Source: Panonychus citri
Taxonomy: Eukaryota; Arthropoda; Arachnida; Trombidiformes; Tetranychidae
Reading direction: 5' to 3'
NCBI RefSeq assembly: GCF_014898815.1
Contig: NW_026515454.1
Coordinates: forward strand, 1,054,001-1,118,000
DNA length: 64,000 nt
Within the stretch, counting starts at the first letter, position 1. Every line of letters begins with the position of its first letter. Made by a program: the position numbers and the translations under genes. The notes below the pieces were generated by a model, which worked only from the letters and a program-made list of their open reading frames with translations, made no database searches and was not told the origin of the DNA. Positions 11,770 to 24,188 of the stretch are shown here, in pieces.

Positions 11770-12582
11770 ATGACAGAGTATAAGCTAGTGGTTGTCGGTG
11801 CCGGTGGTGTTGGTAAAAGTGCTCTCACTATACAATTAATTCAAAATCATTTTGTTGATGAATATGATCCAACCATCGAAGATTCCTATCGTAAGCAAGT
11901 GGTTATAGATGGTGAAACATGCCTTTTGGATATCTTGGACACTGCCGGACAAGAAGAGTACAGTGCCATGAGAGATCAATATATGCGCACTGGGGAGGGG
12001 TTTTTGCTTGTATTTGCCCTTAATAATGCGAAATCATTTGAAGACATTTCAATGTACAGAGAACAGGTAACAACAATAATCCATCTCTTTCTCTCTTTCA
12101 CTCTAGTGAAGAGAAGAAAAAAAAATTGTATATACACATACTAATTAATTGATCTTTCTTTATTTTTTCTCTCTCTCTCTTTCTCTCTTTGTATCTCTCT
12201 TTTTATATTTTCTTTCTCTCTTTCTCTCTCTCCGTCTCTCTCCTGTTATGATGATCATCTATGACAACAACAAACTATAATAATGATTAATTGTTATTTA
12301 TTATGTCAGATTAAAAGAGTAAAAGATGCAGACGATGTACCGATGGTATTAGTTGGTAACAAATGTGATTTACAGACTCGAGCTGTTGACATTTGGGGTG
12401 CTCAAGAGGTGGCCAAAAGCTATGGAATTCCATTCGTTGAAACTTCTGCCAAAACTCGCCAAGGTGTTGATGATGCATTCTATACACTTGTTCGTGAAAT
12501 AAGGAAAGACCGAGATAGAAAAGGAAAAGATAAGAAAAAAGAAAAAAAAGGTTCTCGCAAAAAGAAGTGCTACATTCTATGA
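11770..12582 (+). CDS. Ras: Ras small GTPase (H/K/N-Ras, Ras85D orthologue)
   Basis: Membrane-anchored GTPase switch of the receptor tyrosine kinase to MAP kinase pathway. Exons 11770-12066 and 12310-12582 give 189 residues, the same length as vertebrate H-Ras and K-Ras4A. All G motifs are intact: P-loop GAGGVGKS (10-17, Gly12 and Gly13 wild type), switch I YDPTIEDSY (32-40), switch II DTAGQEEYSAM (57-67, Gln61 present), NKCD (116-119), ETSAK (143-147). The C-terminus is a strongly basic tail ending in the CAAX box CYIL. The final Leu is the type usually read by geranylgeranyl transferase I, as in fly Ras85D. The single coding intron falls after MYREQ, before IKRVKD, a position I recall as conserved in vertebrate Ras genes. 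Confidence 0.97.
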
Positions 12583-12599
12583 TTATTTCAAAAAAAAAC

Positions 12600-12604
12600 C
12601 TCTC

Positions 12605-12640
<36 letters not shown>

Positions 12641-12694
12641 GTCTTTTCTACCCTTTTCTCTTTCTCTCTTTTTCATTTATCTCTCTATTTTATT

Positions 12695-12775
<81 letters not shown>

Positions 12776-12812
12776 TCCTTACTTTCTTTTATTTCTCTCT
12801 CTCTCTCTCTCT
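12600..12812 (+). repeat. Long CT microsatellite in the Ras 3' UTR
   Basis: About 210 bp of almost pure pyrimidine, mostly (CT)n, starts 18 bp after the Ras stop codon. The longest uninterrupted run is about 12722-12770. It precedes the polyadenylation signals and so should be in the mRNA. The 242-bp Ras intron also has CT-rich stretches. Confidence 0.9.
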
Positions 12813-12865
12813 AATTTGACAAAACGAAACAATCATTTAGTGCATCAGATAAGTTTTTCTTTTTG

Positions 12866-12878
12866 AATAAACAATAAA
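12866..12878 (+). terminator. Tandem polyadenylation signals, Ras
   Basis: Two AATAAA hexamers (12866-12871 and 12873-12878) lie nearly back to back, about 285 bp after the Ras stop codon and directly after the CT tract. Confidence 0.55.
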
Positions 12879-15800
12879 GTCAATTGGAGATTTTTAAATT
12901 ATTCATAGATGGAGCCAAAAAAAGTTCCATAAAAATTGAGAAAATGTTGATTGTATTTCCAATTAAATTGAACATTTCTCATGGATTCATGTTACTATTT
13001 AATTCCATTTGCTGTTATCCTTGATTCTGATTAACACAAACACACAACTGATAACCTTTGACAGTTAAAAGGATGGAAACAATTTGTTCATCTTTCATCC
13101 TAAAAACAAATGAAACAATTAAAAAGTTTACAATTGAATCATAAAAGATTAAGATAATTAACAACAACAACTTTTTATTAATAATCGAAATCAAGTTTAC
13201 AAAACAAAAGACGAAAAAAATAACAACAACAATTAAAAAAAAACTTTTTCTTTTTAATAACAAACAATTGAAAGTCTTTTCTTTTATCTTGATCTTGAAC
13301 TAATTGCGAAAAACAAAATACATCAACTAACTAATTAACTAGTAAATTCATCTAATTATAAACAATTAAAGGTTCGACCAATGTGTAAATTGTTGTTCAC
13401 ATACTAGAAAATGAATGAAACAATTAAGACTTTTTTTTTCTGAAGCAAAGAAACAACAACAACAACAACCGACAATCAGTTAATCATTTAAATAACCGTA
13501 AATTGTTACTATTTTTAACTTTTTATCCAAATATATTTGGGTATATGGTTTATACACTTAATCATGATGATTATTAAGATTGTAATTATAATGATTATTA
13601 TTATTGTCGATGGTTAAATTGCTGGTTCCAAAGGAAATGAAATCTAATCACAGTTAAGGTCGTTTCAACCCTAAGGGAGAGACAATCAACCATTCAAATG
13701 TGGAATCACAATTTACAATAACAACAACAATATTAATCACGATGATAATTACAGGTAAATTAACTAAGAGGGTGGGTAACAATTAAGGTAGAGAGAGAGA
13801 GAGTTAGAGTGAGGGAGAGAGATAATAATATCCATGGTATTGAATTGAACAGAGAGAAAGAAATTAATTCTTGTTTCAATTTAGATAATAATCAAGATTT
13901 AGAAGAAAATAATTCTTTGAAAAAGTGATTAGTTAATTTTCATTTTCTCTTTTTAATTGTTTACTTATTGTTTCAATTTTTTTCTTTTCGAAAATTTAAA
14001 ATTTTGTTAACCAATAGTTTTCCATTATATTATTCAAATTGTGGTGAAATTGGTAACAATTAACTTTCCAAATGATAATTGTTACAAGTTTTAAGAAAAA
14101 GTGAAAAGAAGAAGAAAAAAAATTACTTAATTGTTGATTAGAGTTAATCACAATCAGGCTAATTATTAAATTACCTGATAACATTAATAGTAACGTTTAA
14201 CCTGATTAAACTTTTGTATTGTTTCATTTTTCACTAATTGTTGAGACTTGGGTGGTAAATCAAATTTGATTGTTTGTCCCAAACATTTAACCAAAACTTT
14301 TCAAACAATTAACAAAACTTTCTCATATGTGTATCATTGCTGATTAACGGCTACATATAAATTGTTTCTAATCAACTGATTGTCCAATTTACCAGGAGCA
14401 TCATCATCATCATCATCATCATCATTTGGATTAATTAACTGTAACTCCAATTAGGAATGAATAAATTGTAAGTTAATTTTGATTGAAATTATCACAATGA
14501 TAATAATTGTCTTTTTCCCCCTTTGTCCTCGGTCTAAATTTTGTTACCATCATTAACCAAACTGATTAGTTAATTTAGTTAACAGAAAGAAAAATATCAA
14601 ACTAACAGTTTTAATTTGATTGTTGTTCATTTAAATTGTTGACCAATTTTTCTCGCTTCAAATCAATGTTAATCCAAATAATAATAATAATAATAATCTG
14701 GAAACAACAAGTAATCACCAATCAATTAATTCAATTATATTAATGTTACCAACTACCAATTGAGATGAAAATATTAATACAATCATTAAATCATTTTGAT
14801 ATCATCAACAATCAACCATCAGGTCAAGGCTATATGTTGATTCAATTCTAACAATTGTAATAATCAAAATAATTACTAAATTGTTATCACATTAATAGAA
14901 ACTTATTAATGTGATTTGTTGAAAATGAGAAAGAAAAACTTTTCTCAACATATGATGATAATTATATCGAGAGAATTGTGAACAAAACAAAATCAAATGA
15001 AAGCAACAAAAAAAAAGAGAGATAAAGTTAAATAAGTTGAATGAATTAAATCACAATTTAAGAATAATGATTAAATTAATCATAATCAAGATAATATAAG
15101 TAATAATTTCTCGTCAAACATAATAACAAATCTGAAACAAAGCTCATCAGTAAACGGTTATAATAATAACCTTGACCAGAAATGTTAAATGTTTAATATC
15201 TTATTCTTGGAATTAAATTGTTGATTCTTATTCTGATCTTTCCTTTAATCACAATTAACTGGCACTACTGTTAACTGTTATCATTATATTTCTTTGTCCG
15301 GTGTGGTCAGAACAGGTTCGTAGAGAGAGAGAGAGGGATCGCAAAGAGGCCACTTCTGAATTTCTCTCTTTTTCTTTCATTTAATTTCTCATTTTAAATG
15401 ATTCGACTTGATCATCATCATCATCATCATGTTAATAGTTTACCAGCAATTAACTTAAATCGTCAAGGCCAATTTCGACCATCGACCTATTTTTATTCTC
15501 AATTAAGTGTTGATCGTTGAAAAGCACTTTTTAGATTATCATCAAGTTGTATTGGTCATTTTGCTAACGAAAAGTCAACATTTAACTTTGATATTTAGTT
15601 AAACTTTTCCAACGATCCGAAACAATTTAAATTGATTGTCTTTAAAATCCATCATTTAATATCTATTGATTGTTGTTGTCCATTGTTTCCAATGTTTTCT
15701 TAATTGTTTGTTTTATCCTGTTTGTGCTATTCCTTTAATCCTGGAGAGAAAAGAAAAACAAATGAACAATTAGTTAATTATTAATATTGAGGAGAAGAAA

Positions 15801-16259
15801 TAATTTTCTCCTCATTGGAGTTTGATTGTTTTTCTCACTGAAAAGTTAATTGTAGATTAGCAATTAGTATATGTATTGGTAAGTTTCGTGCTCCAATTTA
15901 ATCAAATCCAGTTTCTTCTAGCAAATTGATCATTTTATGTTAATTGTTTCCATGATTTATATATATAAATGATGATGGCACAGTTAATTGTTGGTGTAAT
16001 TTTTGTCTTTGCTTCATTTGAATAACGATTTTTACTTCAAATGAAAAGGTTTCCTGTTAATCAAGTTTGAAATTTTGATTACCATTATGATATTAACATT
16101 GGAATTAATGATTAATTTGGTTTAAATTGTTAATGATCAAATTTCGCTCCTCTCTCTCTCTCTCTCTCTCTTTCGATGATCTAAATTTAATTCTCTCTCT
16201 CGCTCTCCCATTTACCTGATCTCATGTTAATTTAACTTTACTTACGATTTATCATTTAG
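12879..16259. other. Intergenic region, Ras / FRMPD4-like gene
   Basis: This is 3.4 kb of AT-rich DNA without a recognisable coding exon. It holds ATC microsatellites near 14399-14425 and 15408-15430 and a GC-richer patch near 15295-15360 that may be promoter or 5' UTR of the next gene. A donor-like site (ATTG|gtaagt) near 15880 and an acceptor (catttag) ending at 16259 would define a 5' UTR intron of the FRMPD4-like gene. No RNA gene or transposon was recognised. Confidence 0.5.
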
Positions 16260-16378
16260 GTATCAACTGGAATTCCATATAATCTGATAATCTGATTGTG
16301 ATCGTGCTTTTAATTACTGTTCAAAGTGTTAAAGTGATACTAATTAAATATTTGTGAAAAAATTTGTCCAACTTAATC

Positions 16379-19300
16379 ATGAAAACGGCAATTTTGAGTA
16401 GTTATCATGGTTCATCCTCATCTTCATCCTCTTCATCAAATAGTAATAATAGTTTATTGATGAAATTTATGTTCCGTCCATCGTCATCTTCATCTTCATC
16501 ATCGGTCTCTGATTCTACCTCACCTTCATCTTCATTGTCTCCATCTCCATCACCTTATGGACATTATCGTAAACCCTCAATCATTGGAAGTTGTGATGTT
16601 CTTGATGATGATTTAAGTAACAGTGTTGAGAATCAGTGGATAGTACAGATTAATAAACGTTTACCTAAACACATTCGAGTGACACTTAATGAAGAGGGTC
16701 GAGCTTTTTATCTTAACAATCGAACCAAACGAACCTCTTGGTTACCACCAGCGGCTTTTTGGGAGGAATGTTGTAGCTACGGAAATAGTGACCTTTGTCT
16801 TCCCTATGGTTGGGAAGTTGCCTTCGATTCGGAAGGTAAATCGTATTTCATTAATCATTTAAACTCAACGACAACTTATGAAGATCCGCGAAAAGTGATC
16901 AACACCGATACGCTGATTCCAGTACCAAGAGAGATCACTTTAACCCGTGATCCAGAGCTTGGATTTGGCTTTGTAGCGGGTTCAGAGAAGCCCGTGATTG
17001 TCCGGTTCGTCAAAGAAGATGGACCTTCAGAGGGTAAATTACTCGCTGGTGATCAGATTCTCAAAGTTAATGGTGTTGATATGGTTGATGCACCAAGAGA
17101 GGAAATAATCCGCCGGGTAAAGTGCTGTGAATCGACCGTTACCCTAACCGTTTGTCAACCCTCGACACTTAATTGTGGTTCCTCTCGTCGTTCAGCTCTT
17201 TTAACTGAATCAGCTAAAAAAGCTCGTCTTGCTTTGGGTTATACTCTTCGAGTCCGTTTCTCTGAACGATTAGCACTCGATGGAAATCCTTTCTTTTCCT
17301 CTCCGTGTGATTCCCCGTCGTCCATAATTCACAATGTCCTTAAAGTTTATCTCGAAAACAATCAAACCAAAACATTCAAGTATAACACCTCAACCACTGT
17401 AGCTCAAGTATTGGAATCGTTGCTTAACAAATTGGCCATTCGTCAGCCGGAACATTATACTTTATGTACGGAACACATTCGTTCCCATGGTATATCTAAA
17501 TTAACAATTCTCAGTCCAGAAGATACTTTATACAAAATCGCCTCTCGTCCGGGAATTCATAACCTACGATGTGTCTTGAGAATGTCATTTGTAAGTCAAG
17601 ATTTAACCAGCCTTTTGAATCGCGACTCAGGAAGCTTTGATTATCTTTACGCTCAAAGTTGTAACGATTTTGTTCAGGAAAGATATTCAACTCAACTTAA
17701 TTACGATACAACATTGACCCTCGCAGCATTGGCTTTACTTCAACATTCACTGACCACCGGATCAATTGGTCGTCAAGGTAAAATTGACCTGAAAAAGATT
17801 GACAAATCATATGGATTGAGCACTTTGTACCTCTTTCCACCCTTGAATCAATGAAACGCAAAGAGATGTACAAACTATTGTCCCATTTTATCAAGCAAAC
17901 CCAAAGTGACCTGGGCAAGGGTTACACTCCGTTACAATGTAAGTCCGCTTTCTTGGAGATAATCAGTGGCCTCCCTGGTTTTGGAGCCAAAAATTTCCCA
18001 CTCAATTCAAAAGATTCCTCATGTGGAGCAGTTATCCTAATCAGTCCAAAATTCGGAATCGCCCAACTAAATCGAGGTGTCCTAAGACAATCAGCACCGA
18101 TAACTCTGGCATCTTTTGATGAAGTAAACAGGATTAGAGTAACAAGAGATGAGGAATTAGGATTTAGAGTTGATGTTTCCCTGCGAGAATCAAATTCACT
18201 TTCACCAACCGAATCAAATATAATCTCAAATGAATCGAATGCTGGATCACCAAGTGGACATCAATTATCTTTCATTTTTGATGAAATGGACGTTGAAGAG
18301 TTTGTTATGTGCTTAAGAGGTTACCATAGATTAGCACAAATGGATAATCCAGATTACAAAGAGATTAAAGTTATATGGGAAGTTGGAAATTCTTGGTGGA
18401 GCGATTCAGGTAAATTCACAAAGTCTTTTCTCTATTCACTTAACAATTAACAATAGAAGCGTAAAATTCATTCAACAACAACTTAGAATAGAAAAAGAAA
18501 AAAAAATTAACCGTTAAAAGAAAAGAGAAAAAACCAATTGAATTAATTAAAAATTGACAAAGAAAAAAATGTAAACAAAGAAAAAGAAATCAACTCATTT
18601 TCTTAACTCTTTCTTTCTCTTTCTTTTAAATGTAAACATTGTTTTCATTTTCTTTTCTCAGACCAATCGGTTCGGTTTGATTTCTTTTCTATTTTTGATC
18701 TTTTTTTTTCGTTTTAATTGATTTTCGTCCATTTTTCTAGCTCCGTATTATCATGAGGACCATGTTGTTGAAGTTTCTTTCTGGAATTATCCTCCCGATC
18801 AGAATGGAGGTGAGACAATGTTGGTCAATTTCTCGAATGGGCCACCGCCTTATGATCCTGATCTTTTCTCAAGTAAAACAATTAAACGGAATAAATTTCG
18901 AATCTCATCTAAAACCGATGGATTAACTGTGATTAGTGGTGCTGATTATCGTCGTGGTTCATCTGAATCTGGTTGTTCATCTTCGTCTTCAACAATTACC
19001 TCAGACGATAAACGCGGTTCCCTTTCCGGAATATCAACAACAAGTAGCGACGATGCTTCATCCTCTTCCGGTTATCGTTCTCGTAACAGTAGTATTTCAA
19101 TTAAGAAAGATTTTGATGATTATGAGGATGACGATGAAGATCCAGAGGAATCATTATCATTAGAATCAACTAATTGCTTCAACAAATTAAAAGCCGCTGA
19201 TTCATTTGAGCTACTCCATCAAATTGGCCATGGAAATGGTCACAATAATAAACAAGGTAATTATTGAAATTATAATAATATTTGTCTTTTAATCAATATA

Positions 19301-20818
19301 ACAAAAGTTAATCAATCAATCCAAATATAATGATCGTTAATCATTAATTGTACATGGTTAAATTATACTTTCCATCGTCAAACAATTAAACTGCTACTTG
19401 TAAATGAATTACAAGTGATTAGCGTGTTTATCATTAGTATCAACAATCAGCTAATCAAGTTAAACGATCATTATTAAGTTTATAACAATCAAACAGTGTT
19501 AAAATTTTGATCCTCTAACTATTATTAATCTTGATCACATAAATTGTTTTGTAGTTTATTAATAACATATATATTGGTAATTGTAATTTAGCTTGAAGCA
19601 AAATTTACAATAATAATCAATTAATTGCTAATGACCTTCTAATCACATTATAATAATGAAACAGTTTAATTCACTAATTTAACTTTCACTTTATCCTTTT
19701 TTGTTTGTTTGTTTATAATACTTGATAAACATGTTGATTAGTTAATGATGATTGATGTTAATTGATTTGTTCACGTTGATTATTATTATTTGTTAATTGT
19801 TTTTCCAAATCTTTTTCTTTCTTTTAATTTAAATATTGTAGGTGGTAATGATGAGACGATTAATGTACCAAGTGAATCAAATTTATTATCATCACCTTCA
19901 CAAATGAACACCAACAATTTAGTTAATGAGAGCACTGAAAGTGATCGGGATACTTTTAATTTAGATGGTAAATCAACATCATTTAAAAGCAAAGCAAATC
20001 TAAAAGTATCAATACCCACACCGGGAATGAGAAGCCGATCAGGTTCAAGTTTCGGCCTGAGTACTCCGGATGTTATTCCCAATCTAATGGAGCCAAATAA
20101 CGGACTAATGGTAACTTTAAGAAAGTTACGATCTCATGAGAATCGAGATGAATTTGAATTACCTTCAGCTGATACAACGATCTACCTGGGATCAGATATG
20201 ATTGATTTAACCGCTTTTCCACCTCCACCATTAACTCCGGAAACAGCGATAATCATTGAGCGAACCAAACATCCGTTATTACTTGAAGATCCACCAACAC
20301 CTTTTCGTGAACCCTTTTCTCAGGTTAATAGTAGTAAAAGTAACCCGTTCTTCAGTTCATTTGGACAATTAAAGGTCAATCCAATTGCTGAGAATACCTG
20401 TTCAGGTGAAGGTTCAATAAGTTCACCGATAAATGATGATGAGATGAATGATGATACAAATTCAAGTTCATCTGATCAGGAAAAAGTTTATTACTCTTCG
20501 GATAATGATGGTTCCATTTCAACAGAGGGAAGGGAACATGAAGCTTCATCATCATCATCATGTTCATCATCAAGTAATCCAATTTGTCGAGACAGTGGCT
20601 GTCAAACAGATGATAATGGTTACATGTCACGAGATGAATACAATTCGGACGATGAGGAACAGTCAGAATCAGAATTTCCCTTCCATAGTAAACCAAGGTT
20701 ATCCCTTGAAGAATATGAGAAAGAGACACTGGAAAAGATTGAACAAGTTTCCAAAAATACCAAGAAATTGTATCTCCTTGAAATGGACGAAGCTTCTGAA
20801 TGTTATTGGCAAAGTTAA
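16379..20818 (+). CDS. WW-PDZ-FERM scaffold protein (Preso / FRMPD4 family), frameshifted
   Basis: Cytoplasmic scaffold; family members link postsynaptic or cortical complexes to membrane proteins. Coding exons are 16379-18409, 18741-19256 and 19842-20818. The start is the first ATG, MKTAILSSYHG, followed by poly-Ser. Domains: a degenerate WW (about residues 88-125), a clear WW (about 141-170, LPYGWEVAFDSEGKSYF), a PDZ (about 183-262, with LGFGFVAG as the GLGF loop), then FERM from about residue 312 to beyond 650, including SMKRKEMYKLLSHF. The tail is long, acidic and Ser-rich with GCQTDDNGYMSRDEY. Reading frame changes once near 17822-17850: the first frame stops at 17854 while the FERM continues one base over. 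The summed exon length is one base short of a multiple of three, consistent with a single-base deletion or an assembly error. Restored length would be about 1174 residues. Confidence 0.88.
17814..17850 (+). other. Single-base frameshift site within the FERM domain
   Basis: Upstream frame reads KSYGLST then leaves homology (LYLFPPLNQ stop at 17854). The next frame reads FVPLSTLESMKRKEM, as expected for a FERM F2 lobe. One missing base near the TTT at 17824-17826 explains it. No splice sites are present that could hide the shift in an intron. Confidence 0.75.
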
Positions 20819-21408
20819 TGGAAAAAGAGAAAGATATTAATCAACAATCAAATCAAAAGAAAGAAAGAAAAACAAGAAACAAGGAAGATAATTATTACTA
20901 TCGAGAAAAAAAAACTGTTCCTCTTACACCAACACACCAATACAACTGAATTATTGATTGATTAATATTGGAGGATAACAATCAACCATTTGATTAATTG
21001 ATCGTTACAATGATTTCTGATGAAAATAATCACAATAATCTAAATATAAATTGTTAACTGTATCTCCTTTTGTTTTTCAATTCATTTTCTAACTTTAATT
21101 TATTTCATGATCAATGTAAAACCAATGTTAATGTTAATTGTTACAATGTAAGCATAATGATCATCAAACAATCAAGAAAAATATTGTTTAATCAAAGTAA
21201 TATCAACAACAAATAGAGAGATAAACTTTTATGATCAACGTAATTGTAGCTTAACGTTTGTTGTTAATTGTAATTTACAAAAAGCCGATTAAAGGTAAAA
21301 TTGATTGGTTTTATTGTTTAATTTAATCCTCTCATGAGATTTAATTATCATTAACTAATCAATTCAAATTATGTATAAATATATTACAACGATTAATACA
21401 ATTGGATA

Positions 21409-21414
21409 AATAAA
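21409..21414 (+). terminator. Polyadenylation signal, FRMPD4-like gene
   Basis: This AATAAA lies about 590 bp after the FRMPD4-like stop codon and only 100 bp before the gustatory receptor ATG. It is the best candidate 3' end signal in the gap 20819-21514, which otherwise shows only AT-rich sequence. Confidence 0.45.
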
Positions 21415-21514
21415 ACAAAACAAAAACTCACAAATGATCATGAAAATTTGATTAGATTATCAGATTAGTTTTACTTTCATTTTGAAATTAAAGTAATAAC
21501 AATTTAAATTGAAA

Positions 21515-23103
21515 ATGGTTAAGAAATTAACTTTTCAATTGTCACAAACTGATCACAAGGCAGTAAATGCAATCAAATTTGTTGAACAATTAGCAATTAA
21601 CTTTGCTCTTCTTTCCAATGGTTTCAACAGTTTCCAATTGATTAAACCTTTCAACTCCCGTGATCATGTTAATTGTGATCATGGAATGAGAGTGAAACAA
21701 TTTACCATCATGGTGATTATGTTAATCAACACAATTAGATGTTTAATTCTGTGTTTTCCTTTTTCTGATTCGGTTCTCATTAATTTGGGTGATTTTTTTC
21801 ACGATCATCCAAATAGACTAACCATTTATACCTATTTCACAATTTACCTTTTCTCGGCCGCAATTCTGAGACAATTATACATTTCTCTTGACAATCAAGG
21901 TAATTTATGGTTCCACTCGTTGTATCCATCAATTTATCAACATGGATTCACAAGTAAATCATTATCGTTATCGAATCAACTTTGTTCAAAGTATCGGTTC
22001 GTTGGTCACTTTCTGGCCAACTTTTGGTCAAGAATTTCCATCATCTTTATCGTCTCACCTTTACCTGTTTCATTGTTTCTTTGGTATTCGTCAACCTTGC
22101 CAAGGTCATGGTTCGGCTTGATGGTCACTTCCTGTTGGACATTCATTTTCACCATTGGATTGATTTTTTCAGCCTCTTCGCTGAGCATCATGGCAGCTAC
22201 AACAACCCTTTCCTTGGCTTACTTTTATTACCGATGTGATTACGTTTCAAATTGTTTAGATTCTTATGTCCAGTATTATGGTCAATCATCTTTAATGACC
22301 ATTAATCGATTATCATTGGATAAAAATAGTAAAGAAAAAACTAAAATTCTAGACGAGAGAATCCAAATAATATCAAGTCCATTCAGTTTCTTATCGTCAT
22401 CAGTTGTTACTCATTCTTATGATGATGTTTATTATCCAGTGATTAAGTTAATCATCACTTATCATAATCAAATTGAATCTGTCAACAATTCATATTCAAT
22501 CTGGTTAATGGTCACTTACACTTGTCTCTCGGTCAATTCGGACTTTGGTTACTTTTCTTGCTTCATTGTCCATGTTGATCGGTCATTTCTTGACGCTTTC
22601 GTTTTCTTTATTTCAACAAGTTGTTTCATCGGTTTAATTGCTTCTGCTATTGTTATTGGTAATTTATGGAAAAAGGTGAGTTGATTAGTTGATCAGTTCT
22701 CCAATTAATTGTATTGTTTCTTGTGATTATTATATTCAGATGGTTTCTAATTGTACTAATTTAAGAAGGATTTTGCTTGATAGACAAGGAGATCTATTAA
22801 CACATCTAAAGGTTAGTTAATTATTCATATTAATTCAGAGACTAATTTACAATCTCATAGGTTTGTGATCTAATTAATCGCATTTCAAGACCGGAAGCTT
22901 CATTTACCATCGGCCATATATCACCATTAACTAATAGAAATTTATTGATTGTAAGCTAATCGTAGTAAACCACTTTATAAATAAGTTTAAAAACAATTAA
23001 CGATCAGTATTAATCTTATAACAATTTATCTTCTAATTGTTAGTATCTCTTGGAAAACGCAACAATCATGATGATGCTTATTCTCAATCGTAATTTCACT
23101 TAA
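21515..23103 (+). CDS. Gustatory receptor-like seven-transmembrane protein
   Basis: Predicted chemoreceptor of the insect/mite gustatory receptor superfamily, 460 residues. Exons: 21515-22675, 22740-22811, 22861-22950, 23044-23103, all joined in phase 0 with canonical GT-AG sites. The layout of one long 5' exon and three short 3' exons is common in this family. The start is ATG 21515 (MVKKLTFQLSQ). About seven hydrophobic stretches can be seen, with a long loop rich in Asn/Ser/Lys near RLSLDKNSKEKTKIL. The last exon encodes YLLENATIMMMLILNRNF, which resembles the weak TYhhhhhQF signature of gustatory receptors. Sequence similarity within the family is low, so the call rests on topology, exon pattern and this C-terminus. 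Orthology and ligand cannot be read from the sequence. Confidence 0.7.
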
Positions 23104-23199
23104 TTTACAATCATAATCACGATTCTTTTCAACCTGATCATAGGTAATTCATTAATCACGAAAAATTTTAATTCTCATGGATTTTGACAGATAAAAATA

Positions 23200-23371
23200 G
23201 AAACGGTTAAGATTATCAGTGAATAGATTGTAATAATTAGTGTAGAAGTCGATTGCTGCTCTTGGTCAACATTAATTTGTCTCTCTGGTCCAATGTTTCC
23301 TAATTGTTTTCCTCGTGAAAATATTAATTTCCTCATGATATTCCGACTTATTGAACTTACGAATTCAAGAA
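23200..23371 (-). pseudogene. Decayed antisense copy of Tollip exon 1
   Basis: Read on the minus strand, this stretch matches the 5' UTR and exon 1 of the Tollip gene about 2.3 kb away. The best core (about 23235-23300) spells GPERQINVDQE, against GGPERQINVDQEAA in Tollip, and is nearly identical at DNA level over about 40 bp. Weaker matches continue on both sides: a TTCTTGA-type 5' UTR start, ATCATGAGGAAA against ATCATGGGGAAA, and ATTCACTGATAAT against ATTCACCGATAAT. Several deletions break the frame, including much of the middle of exon 1. It is therefore an inverted partial duplication, not a gene. It sits between the gustatory receptor and MRPL41. Confidence 0.78.
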
Positions 23372-23513
23372 GAAAAAAGAAGAGAAAATTTTGCAAACCA
23401 GATGGCAGCACTTTAGAGTTTCTCTCAATTCAACACATGAGATTTTATTTGTTTTGATTTAATTTTGTTCTGAAATTCATTTGATTCGTGATTAAATTGA
23501 TTTCGGTGAGATA

Positions 23514-24111
23514 ATGTCCCTTTTATTGAAAAGAAAATTTCATTCTTCAACTGTCCATCATGCAACGAAAAATTTAAAAAAGTTCAGCTGTAAGTAGTTC
23601 ACATTGTTTACCTTTTTTTTTGATCTTCTATTGACCTTATCTAATTTTTTTCCTTCTATTGTTTTGTTATTCATTTAATTGTCCAGTGCCCAATTATCGC
23701 AATGTTTATGAGCCAAAGAAGATACCAAAACATTTATTTGAGGATTTTTACAATTACCCGATCTCTCGTGATCCATTGGGCATCCGTTGGCCTGGTTATT
23801 GGTTCAAAAGGAAGTTTGTTTATGTTAAAGAGATGGAACCAGAATTAGTTGTTCCCAATTTAGATAATTTCAATTTAAAACCGTACGTTTCGTACAAAAC
23901 ACCGACCATCAATAACAGCGCTTTCACCGCCGAAGATTTGTTCAAAGTTTCTTATGGAAATTCAATTATTGAAGCTTATATGAATGGAGAAAATGTCCAA
24001 TTAACTCATTCACCCGAACAAAGTGAAGCCGCGAGAATAAAACATCTTCAGACCGGTGCCGACATGTTTGGTACAACGGCGAAGGAAATGGAAGCCGAAC
24101 AAGAATCTTAG
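23514..24111 (+). CDS. MRPL41: Mitochondrial ribosomal protein L41
   Basis: Component of the large subunit of the mitochondrial ribosome. Exons 23514-23589 and 23687-24111 give 166 residues, a little longer than the human protein (about 137). The start is ATG 23514; the leader MSLLLKRKFHSSTVHHATKN is basic and lacks acidic residues, as expected for mitochondrial import. The diagnostic block is KFVYVKEMEPELVVPNLDNF followed by LKPYVSYKTP and FTAEDLF, which aligns closely with the human block containing EMVPELVVPDL. The intron is 97 bp with canonical ends (phase 1). The gene is tightly packed between a Tollip-derived fragment and LAMTOR2. Confidence 0.93.
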
Positions 24112-24144
24112 TCAATTTTTTCTCTCTCTAATCAAAGTTTATCA

Positions 24145-24150
24145 AATAAA
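24145..24150 (+). terminator. Polyadenylation signal, MRPL41
   Basis: This AATAAA lies 34 bp after the MRPL41 stop codon, in the 245-bp gap before LAMTOR2. Confidence 0.55.
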
Positions 24151-24188
24151 ATTAAATTAACTAAATTGTAAACACAAGTTGAACATAA

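Noticed and set aside
12567..12866. 99-codon frame of Ser/Leu repeats after Ras
   Set aside because: It is the translation of the CT microsatellite.
17827..17854. Programmed frameshift in the FRMPD4-like gene
   Set aside because: No slippery heptamer or clear downstream structure, and a similar one-base defect occurs in eIF2A, so an error is simpler.
23175..23411. 78-codon minus-strand open frame containing GPERQINVDQE as a gene
   Set aside because: Only the Tollip-derived core is homologous and the rest is out of frame with Tollip, so it is a duplicated fragment that happens to be open.
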